Part shown: positions 10,463-20,572 of the stretch, in pieces
Layout of the letters: each line of letters opens with the position of its first letter
How positions within the stretch are numbered: the stretch's first letter is position 1
Assembly: GCF_029227915.1 (NCBI RefSeq)
Contig: NC_079877.1
Location: 22,781,851-22,841,850 of the forward strand
Source: Hydractinia symbiolongicarpus
Lineage: Eukaryota; Cnidaria; Hydrozoa; Anthoathecata; Hydractiniidae
Length of the DNA stretch: 60,000 bases
Direction of reading: 5' to 3'
The notes under the pieces: model-generated
What the model was told of the DNA's origin: nothing
The model's database searches: none
The model's input: the letters and a program-made list of their open reading frames with translations, nothing else
Program-made: the position numbers and the translations under genes

Positions 10463-12459
10463 CTAAAAATTAAAATTATTTTTTATAACATTTATTTAAT
10501 ATAAGACAATTGTAGATATATTATGTATATATAATAAATTCGAAATATTAATCTTCAACCACCTGTTGATGTCTACGGTTGTGAAAACTGGTAAAGATTA
10601 TACTGTATTTAAAAAACCCTTTTAATGGGTATGAAAATCCCATAAAAGATGTAAATTAGCTGTAGGATTTTATTTTGTAAGTAATTTTAAGCGCAAAAAT
10701 TTCGCTGCTATTATCAATCAGAAAGGGGCTAATATATTTTGAGGTAAATTCTTCTTGATTTCCAGTTAAAAAAACAAAGAAACATTATATAATCAAAATT
10801 AATATTATAACCTAATAAATACAAGCTGTAAGAAAACACACACAAGAATAACACTTCATACAGCTAACCCGTGAAATATTTAAAACAATAAATTTACAAA
10901 TTTACAGGGCTTTTCCTTAAAAGTAATTTAAAACTATGTGTACATATAAAATCTAAAACTAAGACACAGACACAGGCCAGACACCTAAATTATGTTTGCT
11001 ATTTGTTTATTTTTGTTAGCAAGTATAATGTAGTGTTAACGGAAGTCATAACTAAATGATAATGATCTTCACAAGCTATACTTCTATATGTTTAGAAAAG
11101 GTCTGACGTTTGTTTTGGTACGTTATTCTACATAAAAATGTCTTTTTTAACTGTACCAAATGTGTAGGTACTAACACCTACTTTTACCTAACGCGACTGG
11201 AGAATAAGAAGTTCAGAAAACATTCCCAGTCATGTCTAAACATCCAGCATAAGTAGCTTGGCTTATCTCTCCCTCCAAACGACTGACAATTAGAGAATAA
11301 TGTTTAACAACAGGACGGCTGAAGAAAAGTATAACAGACTAGCTATGCTAAATCTAAATTACTGTATTTAGTGCTCTTTTAAAGAGATATTTTTATTTTA
11401 TAGATAAGTAATAACGAACTTAAATAACAAACAGTGAATAGATTTCAATTCTTTTTTATACACAGACTGTATGAATTGTCGTATATGAATATACGATATG
11501 AAATAACTTGCAGCTAAAGTATATTTTAGGGATATAACAAAGGTAATGAAAAAAAGGAACAAAAACTGTTTTTGGTAAAACATTTGTATAAAACAAAATG
11601 ATTAAAAGTACAACATACCCTTCTTCTTTATTCACAAGTAAAAATAAACACACATAAAATAAAATAGAATGGTTATGGCAAAAACAAAAAAAAAGCATAA
11701 CCGCGATACACCACTTCGATTTTCGAGCTGTGGGTTAACTAGAGATAGCATGAAATAATTGCTAAAAAAACTCAGTTTAGATGATCTTAAAATCAGAATC
11801 TTGTTAAAACTTCATTAGGTACTTTCTGGATGTCAAATTTGGTGGGTGCCATCATTTGCACCAATATGGCAATTTTGCAAGAAGTTATTTTCGTGAATGA
11901 GAGAATCCGGAAGATTTCGTGGAAAAGATCTTCATACGAATTTCTTATTGGAATAATCTGAGAAGTTTGTAACGATATATATTATTAACCTGGTAACTGC
12001 GAACGCACGTACGATTTATATTTAAATTAAAATGATTAATCTTAAATAATAGTACTACATTAAATAACTTAGAAATTTAAAAATCGATTTTTTTATAGAT
12101 AAAGCAAATTCAAATATTTCAAGGAAATATTCCTTCTTAACTGAAAAGTCAAAGTTTGGCGCAATTGAAAAAAGTGTACAAAAAATAAGTTACATTAGCA
12201 AGTGCAAATACAGTAAAATACAGACTATAAATGCAGTTCTCCATAGCAACATGGCATCCACATGAAGATTGCGTTGATAGATCACCTTCAGAACAAAAAA
12301 AACATAAAAAGCTTCTAAGCGTACCAATCAAAGGAATAATCAGTATAATTTCTCATGCTTTTAAACTACAAACCACTGAAACAAATATGGCGTCTCATTT
12401 AAATCAATACAGTTACCATCAAGTCTAAACTGGCTTTTCGAATTATTATATTTTATATA
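10463..12459. other. Spacer between arrays C and D; second copy of 3.1-4.3 kb block
   Basis: 10463-11190 is AT-rich with nothing recognised. 11195-12459 is the second copy of the sequence at 3081-4334. No exon with convincing splice sites was found. Confidence 0.6.
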
Positions 12460-12891
12460 CTATATTTTCATATGACTTTTGATATGTGTTTTCAACAAAC
12501 TTGACCTACTATAACCTCTTCCACATATATCACATTTATACGGCTTCTCACCAGTATGAGTCCACAAATGTGTCTTTAAAGTACTCGACTGGTTAAAACT
12601 TTTTCCACAAACATCACATTTATAGGGCTTCTCACCAGTATGAATTCTCAGATGTCTTCTCAAATTAAGCGCCCAACTAAACCGTTTTTTACAAACATTA
12701 CATGTATATGGCTTTTCACCAGAGTGAGTTACCATATGCTGTATCAAATAGTGCGTTCGAGCAAATAGTTTCCCACAAACATCACATTTATACGGCTTCG
12801 TACCTGAATGTATTTTCAAATGCGTTTTCAAAGTACTCAAGTGATTGAAAGGTTTTCCACAAACATCCCATTTATACGGCTTCTCATCAGT
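12460..12891 (-). CDS. C2H2 zinc-finger terminal exon D (paralogue of A)
   Basis: Terminal exon of 144 codons including the stop, phase 0 after acceptor ATTATCTCTTCAG, opening TDEKPYKWDVCGK. There are five finger positions. The first has Trp for its first Cys and is probably non-folding. Four intact fingers follow, with helix residues -1,2,3,6 of R,H,Y,Q; W,L,N,R; Q,S,T,T; R,S,L,T. Linkers are near-canonical. The open frame continues upstream through the acceptor to an ATG at 12987, so an unspliced start is formally possible. The acceptor and its match to the other exons favour splicing. Copy A descends from the same duplication but has one more finger and a palindromic disruption. Confidence 0.88.
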   Translation of the reverse strand, partial: TDEKPYKWDVCGKPFNHLSTLKTHLKIHSGTKPYKCDVCGKLFARTHYLIQHMVTHSGEKPYTCNVCKKRFSWALNLRRHLRIHTGEKPYKCDVCGKSFNQSSTLKTHLWTHTGEKPYKCDICGRGYSRSSLLKTHIKSHMKI

Positions 12892-13724
12892 CTGAAGAGA
12901 TAATGGAAATTTTATTATTTTTTTACCACAGCATATCGGAAGTAGTGCTAGATTTTTCGCAAGCTTTATAACAAAACATTTTTCCATTTTTTCAAGCGAA
13001 AAAAAATTAAAAAATAAGAATGTTAGTCTAGAATTGAAAACTGAAACAGAAGATATGATTTTAATCTAGAAAGTCCAGAGGTTTATTCACGGTGAAAAAC
13101 TTAAATGGTTAAACTTTGAAGAAGCAAAGTCTAAAAAAATTTAACCAGTAAATTTCTCTGACCATTATAAAATTCAATTAGGGCACCTTTTGCCCACAAG
13201 AATCTGCGAGAAATACAATAGATTTGTCTTGCCAGGTTTACAGTGACTTCGAAAGGAAAGAAAAGACGACATGAATAATACTGTGTAGATGAATATACTA
13301 ACAGGGAGTCAGGGTGGTAATTATCGATAAAGTTTGAGCAAAACGCATTTGTCAAATATAAATGAAACATAATCGTTGTAAAACAATCTTAGTTAAAAAA
13401 AATACAAACTCTGATGTTTTAAAGGTCGCCCTAAGGGAAGAAATTGATTTAATAAAATAAATACCAGCTTTTAATTTTTTCAACTAATTTTTTTGTCACA
13501 CAACTTTTCATCCTCTCGGTTAGGAAATCAACACTCGAATGCTCGAGCATAAATTCGATAAAAAATTTTATTCCTTCTCTCTGTAAGATGTATTTGCTTA
13601 AACACTTGGTGTCTCCTCAAATGCTACATAATAATGCTTGTAACTGAAGCATTAAATCACACATTAAAGGCCTTCGTAGTAAAAAAACCCCATCTTTTTC
13701 AATACACTGTATTATCTTAAAACC

Positions 13725-13972
13725 TTAAAAAATACAAAATAAAATAAGAATCGGCGAACATGAATTAAAAACAAAAAATAATTACAAACCTCTTATAACT
13801 ACAAACTTTATAAATATATATGCCAGCACATGACAATTCAAAAAGAGAAGTTTCCCCTAAAGAACTACGGTTCAAATAGAAACAAATTTAAACGAAAAAT
13901 TAAAATACCTTATGCGCTAATTTTGCGCGAGAAACCGAAAAATAACATTTCTGCAGGAACAATATATTTTAA
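13725..13972. other. Second copy of the highly conserved ~246-bp block
   Basis: Partner of 5723-5968 with about five differences. It lies about 0.85 kb upstream (minus strand) of array exon D. Confidence 0.7.
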
Positions 13973-13985
13973 CAAATTGTGTTTG

Positions 13986-14044
13986 ACTTTGATTAATGAA
14001 ACTCACTTTGATTAATGAAACTCACTTTGATTAATGAAACTCAC
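13986..14044. repeat. Three 19-bp tandem units
   Basis: Three copies of CTTTGATTAATGAAACTCA in a row, then a partial fourth. It directly follows the conserved block. Confidence 0.9.
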
Positions 14045-14045
14045 T

Positions 14046-14342
14046 TTGACGGGCGTTATTACTACAATTACGGGCTCGATTATAATAGCGTTTTTGGTTA
14101 ACAGGCGGACAACGAGTTTAATAGACTAGATGGGTGAACTGGCGTTGAGCGTTTCCTAGGTCATCCATTTTCCCGCATCGCATCCTTACTCTCATGCTGA
14201 CAGGTGTCAGCATAAAGTAATTAAATTCACTCGAACGGGTGTTATTACTATGACTATAGGCGCGGTTATAATAGCCTTTTTAGCTCACAGGCGGACGAGT
14301 ATAACAGACTAGCTGGTTAAACTGGCGTTCAGCGTTTCTGTG
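14046..14342. repeat. Direct repeat of ~115 bp (14046-14160 and 14226-14342)
   Basis: Two diverged copies share GGTTATAATAGC/GATTATAATAGC, ACAGGCGGAC and ACTGGCGTT in order, separated by about 65 bp. Non-coding. Confidence 0.7.
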
Positions 14343-15265
14343 GAAGTAGTCCGTGTTGCACACCTGGGGGTTAACAAGATTTAGTACAGGCATTTGATGT
14401 GTCAATGTGTCATAATCGTGTAGATATACATATAAATAAATTTAATTGGAATAAAAACATAGGCTACAGCCTGTAGTGATCTCGTGTAGCTAAAACAGTC
14501 ACACACCATTTTATTTCGCAGAAGAAATTTTTTTGGGAAGTTCTAAAATTACTCGTCCGTTTCAAGTTAAAACACATGTCACAGTCTGTTGTTACAAAAT
14601 TAATTATGAGCAAATAATGAACTGTGTTAAATTACCAGAAATTGTGTAAAGGGATGTGCTTAAAATGATGCATTAAAATATTACGATTTCTTAGTTCTAA
14701 GTAATTAGACTACCGCTTCTTTTATCGCTACTCATTTTGACTTCAAAACAGACTAAGAATTCCTTTCTCAAACTTCTACCTAGCGTGGGCGAATTTACCG
14801 TGTGGGACATTAAGAACAGAGAATCGCAAGAAAAAAGATGCGCTAGGAATAAAATTTTAACAACCACAATTCTATTCCAAAAAAAAGCGACAACGAAACA
14901 TCTCTAAGAAAAATAACCTGGTTAAACCCACGTATCCAGGATGTAGCATAACAAACGAACCGAATTTAATGTCATATTCAAAAAAGGTCAAAAGAATAAA
15001 AAATTTAACATGGGCAAAAACACAATTCCATTTCATATAACCATATCCAAACAAGTAACCATACTTGTCAATCAACTTTACTTTAACAAGAACGCACTAG
15101 GTCTTCGAGCCCACTCCACCTGCCCTCTCCACCCAACCAAGCCACCACCACTCTGTTCATCTCTCGGTTACATAGTGATTAAACTATAATAAATTATACT
15201 AAAACCAAGTAAATTATATTTCAGTAACATCACATACACCTTCTCGCATGGTGTATAAACGGCTG

Positions 15266-15691
15266 TTAACAGGTATGAATTCTGATATACTTTCTCATAG
15301 TAAACAAACCAGTAAATTGTGTACTACAAACGTCGCATTTATATTGCCCTTTACCAGTATGAGTTATCATATGTCTTTTTAAGCTATCTAAGCGATTAAA
15401 GCTCCTTCCACAAACCGCACATGTACACGGTTTTTCACCAGTATGAATTCTCGCATGGCTTCTTAAATGATGTGCAAAATTGAAATTTTTGCCGCAAACG
15501 TCACATTTATAATGCTTCTCACCAGCACTAATTTTCGAACGTTTTTTTAAAGGAGTCATCCTAAAAAACCGTTGTTCGAAAAAATTGCATTTATACAACT
15601 TCTCACCAGTGAGAAGTTTATCATGTGGTTCTAAATTACAGGCGCTAATTTGTTTTCCGCAAATATCAGACTCGGATGACACCTCATCAGC
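15266..15691 (-). CDS. C2H2 zinc-finger terminal exon F (partly degenerate)
   Basis: Terminal exon of 142 codons including the stop, phase 0 after acceptor TTTTCGTTTTTAG, opening ADEVSSESDICGK. Five finger positions are visible but only the third (CDVCGKNF, contacts N,A,H,R) and fourth (CAVCGRSF, contacts R,D,S,R) keep all zinc ligands. The first and second have lost Cys or His ligands. The fifth has Tyr for its first His, and the frame stops just after HTC. It is the array nearest the coiled-coil exons, so it is the simplest splicing partner, yet it is the most decayed. It may be a dying alternative exon or retain only a two-finger function. Confidence 0.75.
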   Translation of the reverse strand, partial: ADEVSSESDICGKQISACNLEPHDKLLTGEKLYKCNFFEQRFFRMTPLKKRSKISAGEKHYKCDVCGKNFNFAHHLRSHARIHTGEKPCTCAVCGRSFNRLDSLKRHMITHTGKGQYKCDVCSTQFTGLFTMRKYIRIHTC

Positions 15692-16835
15692 CTAAAAACG
15701 AAAAGAGAGAATTAAAGTTTCAGGATAGCCACGTTTTTTATTAGAAAGTTGTCTATAGAGCTTCATACTTTACCAGCAGAAACTTAGTCCTTTCTGTGAA
15801 TGTTAATGCTTTCAGAAATTTTAAATCAGCAAAACGCGAAATTTTCTTCACATATAACTATGGATATTTTTTAAAACGCGGAAGTTTTGCACCATTACAA
15901 AATTTTAAATCTTCTTAGGTGCTCCAAAAACATTTCTTGGGTACCTCGATTCCTTGAAACAATAATGGATGTAGACTTTTGATTATGGTAAATACTTTAG
16001 TTTCGAAAAAAATTGCCCGACGCGAAAGTTTTTGTTAAAAATTTCGCGCTTTGCCACAACAAAGCGAGAGTTTTTGCTCGCGAAAGTTTCTGCCCGCAAA
16101 AGTAGCAAAAAATATTTTCCAACCAACCTTATAACAGTTAACATATTTACTCATCCAAGACTATGAATCTACCATTCTTACAAAAATGAAAAAACTGAAT
16201 TTTCGCTAATTTTGCGAAGTGCCGCAAAATGTCGTAAATAGTCTAAATTGGACTTACTCGCGGAAAGACATCTCATTCTTCGCTAAATAGCACCGCATCT
16301 GGTAGGCCAAATTTAGAACACAAAATACTATGTAATATTTAACATTCTGGCGATATCTATGGAACGCTGACTTCCAAGTGAGCCAACATTACAGGAGGTA
16401 AAAAACACACACAGGATTTCATTTAATGTCATTATATGATGCTGTTTCGTATACAATATCATGTCGACATTAAAGTTTTTATTTACAGCATTATATAGTT
16501 CTCCAATGTGTGTCTTCAGCATTGTGTGTTTCAGCATTATATAATGCCGCTTAGTCAATATTCTCCTAGTCCAGGCATAACAGGTAAATACTTCCTTTTT
16601 CTCGTTTTTTGAGATCCTACGTACGTACATAATATGAAACAAAAAGGTTTTTTTACTGGTATAGTTTTCTATTTTACCATTTGCCATTAAAGAGATATTC
16701 CATGTTCAAATATGTTCGCTTGCTTTGACTTTGTTCCACTTCCGACTATGCAGTTGTCATACATCGCCATATCATCAGCGTACTAGAGTGATCTGGATGC
16801 GCCTGAATAACCAGCGAGGTTGATGACGTAAAGAT
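15692..16835. other. Non-coding spacer upstream of array F
   Basis: No gene recognised. 16425-16560 holds diverged traces of the 21-bp monomer of the adjacent minisatellite (TATATGATG..TTTCAGCAT types), so the array was once longer. A 119-codon open frame at 16328-16687 (minus) overlaps these traces and looks incidental. Confidence 0.5.
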
Positions 16836-18115
16836 GTTGTTTTAGCTTTATAAAAGGTTGTTTCAGCACTATATGAAGATGTTTCTTCAGCTTTCTATGA
16901 TGTTGTTTCAGTTCTATATGATGTTCCTTTAGCGTTATAAGAGGTTGTTTCAGCACTATATGAAGATGTTTCTTCAGCTTTCTATGATGTTGTTTCAGTT
17001 CTATATGATGTTCCTTTAGCGTTATAAAAGGTTATTTCAGCAATATATGAAGATGTTTCTTCAGCTTTCTATGATGTTGTTTCAGTTCTATATAATGTTC
17101 CTTTAGCGTTATAAAAGGTTGTTTCAGCACTATATGAAGATGTTTCTTCAGCTTTCTATGATGTTGTTTCGGTTCTATATGATGTTCCTTTAGCGTTATA
17201 AAAGGTTGTTTCAGCACTATATGAAGATGTTTCTTCAGCTTTCTATGATGTTGTTTCAGCTCTATATGATGTTCCTTTAGCGTTATAAAAGGTTGTTTCA
17301 GCACTATATGAAGATGTTTCTTCAGCTTTCTATGATGTTGTTTCAGTTTAATATGATGTTCCTTTAGCGTTATAAAAGGTTGTTTCAGCACTATATGAAG
17401 ATGTTTCTTCAGCTTTCTATGATGTTGTTTCAGTTCTATATGATGTTCCTTTAGCGTTATAAGAGGTTGTTTCAGCACTATATGAAGATGTTTCTTCAGC
17501 TTTCTATGATGTTGTTTCAGTTCAATATGATGTTCCTTTAGCGTTATAAAAGGTTGTTTCAGCACTATATGAAGATGTTTCTTCAGCTTTCTATGATGTT
17601 GTTTCAGTTCTATATGATGTTCCTTTAGCGTTATAAGAGGTTGTTTCAGCACTATATGAAGATGTTTCTTCAGCTTTCTATGATGTTGTTTCAGTTCTAT
17701 ATGATGTTCCTTTAGCGTTATAAGAGGTTGTTTCAGCACTATATGAAGATGTTTCTTCAGCTTTCTATGATGTTGTTTCAGTTCTATATGATGTTCCTTT
17801 AGCGTTATAAGAGGTTGTTTCAGCACTATATGAAGATGTTTCTTCAGCTTTCTATGATGTTGTTTCAGTTCTATATGATGTTCCTTTAGCGTTATAAAAG
17901 GTTGTTTCAGCACTATATGAAGATGTTTCTTCAGCTTTCTATGATGTTGTTTCAGTTCTATATGATGTTCCTTTAGCGTTATAAGAGGTTGTTTCAGCAC
18001 TATATGAAGTTGTTTCAGCACTATATGAAGTTGTTTCAGCTATTTCTGATGTTTCTTCAGCTTTCTATGTTGTTTCAGCTCTATATGATGTTGTTCAAGC
18101 TTTATAGGATGCTGT
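16836..18115. repeat. Minisatellite: ~13 copies of an 87-bp higher-order unit
   Basis: The 87-bp period is clear from about 16850 to 18000. Each unit splits into four monomers of 24+21+21+21 bp, all variants of TATATGATGTTGTTTCAGCTC. Simple 21-bp monomers persist at 18000-18110. Every length is a multiple of three, so one minus-strand frame stays open for 329 codons (17032-18021) as a His/Lys/Leu heptad repeat. The other minus frame checked is stopped once per unit. The uniformity is better explained by repeat homogenisation than by coding. Confidence 0.95.
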
Positions 18116-18241
18116 TTAAGCTTTATATGACATCGTCGTACCATAAAATGACAATAAATTGATACACCAGTAGCACAATACGTTATTCTGATTATAACAT
18201 TTTGCTTGATTTTTTTTAGTTCTTTTTGGCGACTCATCACC
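18116..18241 (-). CDS. Candidate short non-finger terminal exon G
   Basis: An acceptor (AATTAACAGTTTTAG) is followed in phase 0 by GDESPKRTKKNQ and 29 further residues, then TAA at the edge of the minisatellite. The opening (x-D-E then basic) parallels TDEK, VDKK and ADEV at the starts of array exons D, C and F. PKRTKK resembles a nuclear-localisation signal. If spliced to the coiled-coil exons it would give an isoform with no zinc fingers, with the minisatellite in the 3' UTR. It may equally be the relic of a former array exon overrun by the repeat. Confidence 0.35.
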   Translation of the reverse strand, partial: GDESPKRTKKNQAKCYNQNNVLCYWCINLLSFYGTTMSYKA

Positions 18242-20572
18242 CTAAAACTGTTAATTTAGTTATAATCACATATATAAGGCAAACTGAAAAAAATTAATGT
18301 GTATTTTTTAAGAGCCTACCTTACATTGGATCCTTACTAAAATTTCGGGAAATGAATACATTTTTGATTGACCATTTAAACATAAAATTCTTGACATGCC
18401 AAAAAATTCTGATATTCCTGACATTTTTCTGATGTTTTTGACTTTATTGAAAATATTATAAAAATTTCTGACAGAGTGCACAACCTATTCTTCTTATGGC
18501 ATGTGAAAATACAAAAAGGGGAGCATATAATTGGCATGGTGTTATCGCACGCGATGGAGCTGTTTTTTGGATTCATGAAACGAAAAATTACATACAAGTA
18601 CTTTTAACATACTTTAACCAAATTTCCAGCTGATGATTAAGGGACCACATTGGTGATGAAGAAGATTTCGCAATTGACGAATCCTGCGATGTCATTATTT
18701 TATTGATAAACAATGTTATTTGTATACATGAAAAGTGCGAACAAGACAAAATTTTGTTGACTTTCTTGCACCCCATTAATTTCAAAGATTCAAATTTTTC
18801 GTTCGGAAAGGATGTCCACAGAAAATTTTTTGGACAAAAAAAATCCGAAAGATTTAAGCCTGAAAATTAGTTCATAGAGAACAATATAACCCTGTGGCAA
18901 ACGACTAGGACTGAAATGCTTCGTTACAATTGCAGGGTATTTTCTGTTTCTTACTCTATTTTCCTACTATTTTTTATTTTCCAGTGATACAAACCCTATC
19001 GCACATGCTCCATAGGATGCAAAACATTCGTTAGAGGTGATGCTGCTATGGCGACTTTGCTGTTGACGCGATAAAGAAATTGCAACAGCTTTGATTATTA
19101 CTGTGATAGTTCAGTAGCGAAATTCTTTTACGAGACTTAAATAATTATGCAACACATACAACAAATTACCCTGTCTTAACCTAAACTAAGTAAATAGTAC
19201 ACTGCATTGGTGAGTTACTATTGTACGAAAAAAGAAATATTCTAAGTTAATAAGATAACTTTACCTTTGTTTTATCTTTGCTCTTTTTTTCAGCGTCATG
19301 TGGTCTCTGTCGAACTTGACAAAATATATAAAACCGGAAGCGCAATAACAATAATGTGATGTTATATTTTTGTTTTTATTTCAAAATAACCCACGCATAA
19401 AAAAATGAACGCTATACTTTCAAAAAACGTGAATCAAAGATTTTAAATATCGCGGTTTCTACATTAATTGAGCTGGTCAGATACCATTCTTGGCTCACAG
19501 GCATAAAAAGATTTTTATTTATGCAATTTTTCTAAGGAGCACCAGAACCCCAATATTGAGAAATTGTTAAAGAAAAAGAATTATGTACAGGAAGTGACTA
19601 CACTGCACAAATATGTTAAAATGGGCTCGGCTGCCTTGAAAATTCGAATTCTAAACAAATTTTAAAACTAAAAGCTACAGTTAAAGACTTAAAACGAGAA
19701 GTTGAACATTGTTATGTTAGGATCTGCTTGGGATGTTATAAATTGTGAGAACATGAAATTCTTTACAACCACAGTAGGTTTCTAGAACATCAAACAGATG
19801 TCCTTTTCTTAAACATGCTCATAGTGAGACAGTTGGAGTAGCAAAAACCTCATACCCATGACCTCATACCCATGTTTCAAATAGAATAGTATTGGTATCG
19901 ATGGTATATAAAAGGTCAGTTTTAATTGCAGCGCATTTATAATAAAGGAAACCTGATATCACAATAATATTACAAAGCAAAAGGAGAGAAAATCTATTTA
20001 GTGATAATCTGATAGATGCTTTATAAAATTTTTTGAAATATCCCAGCCGCAGATGATACACACATCGAAAAATTAAGAATTACACTAAAGCAATTTAACG
20101 CCAACAGAAAACACGGTCAAAAAACTGTTGTCATTTTTACTCATATTTATATGAAGCTGCTTGAGCAACTCTCCCTATGACAAAGTTGTAACTGATCGTC
20201 AGTTTGACTTAATGGTTAGCTACAACTTTATACGGTATAGTAGAAGTGTATTTCAAAGCTCGTAAGAAAGGAGGATGTAAAGTGTTAAATTAAATAGTTC
20301 GTTTTTATTATTAAACAGATACTGGTAGGTATCAAAGTTAGCAAATGCGCTTGCTAACTGGAAGGGCTAACACATTACACCTGCTACAATATATTCATAG
20401 GTGTGAGTTGTGATTGATTGTACTGGCTTATTAAAAAAAAGGTAACACATTATTGCATTAATTTCACGATAAGAAAACAAAACCAGTTGAGTGATGGACG
20501 TTCATAAAAACCCAGTCCTGCTTCTATATGCAATATTTGTGTAATCTGGTTTATCAAAACAAATATTTTTAC
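18242..20572. other. Intron/intergenic, no exon recognised
   Basis: AT-rich sequence between the last shared exon and exon G. A short tandem CCTCATACCCATGA occurs near 19848-19875. No coding similarity seen. Confidence 0.5.

Larger units (their letters stand above)
12892..15265. other. Spacer between arrays D and F, with repeats
   Basis: 12892-13724 is the diverged partner of 4872-5722. 13725-13972 is the highly conserved block. Tandem and direct repeats fill 13986-14342. 14343-15265 shows no recognisable gene. On the minus strand everything here would be intron or intergenic. Confidence 0.6.

Noticed and set aside
12892-12987. ATG at 12987 as the true start of array D
   Set aside because: It reads through a good acceptor (CTCTTCAG) shared with copy A, and A lacks this ATG. 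Splicing to an upstream exon is the simpler reading.
16328-16687. 119-codon minus-strand frame
   Set aside because: It overlaps degenerate minisatellite monomers. No domain, splice context or homologous copy is visible.
17032-18021. 329-codon open frame rich in His, Lys and Leu
   Set aside because: It is one frame of the 87-bp minisatellite. Openness follows from homogenised repeats whose lengths are multiples of three, with no supporting splice or start context.
16836-18115. CRISPR-like regular repeats
   Set aside because: There are no unique spacers. The units abut directly and the genome is eukaryotic.
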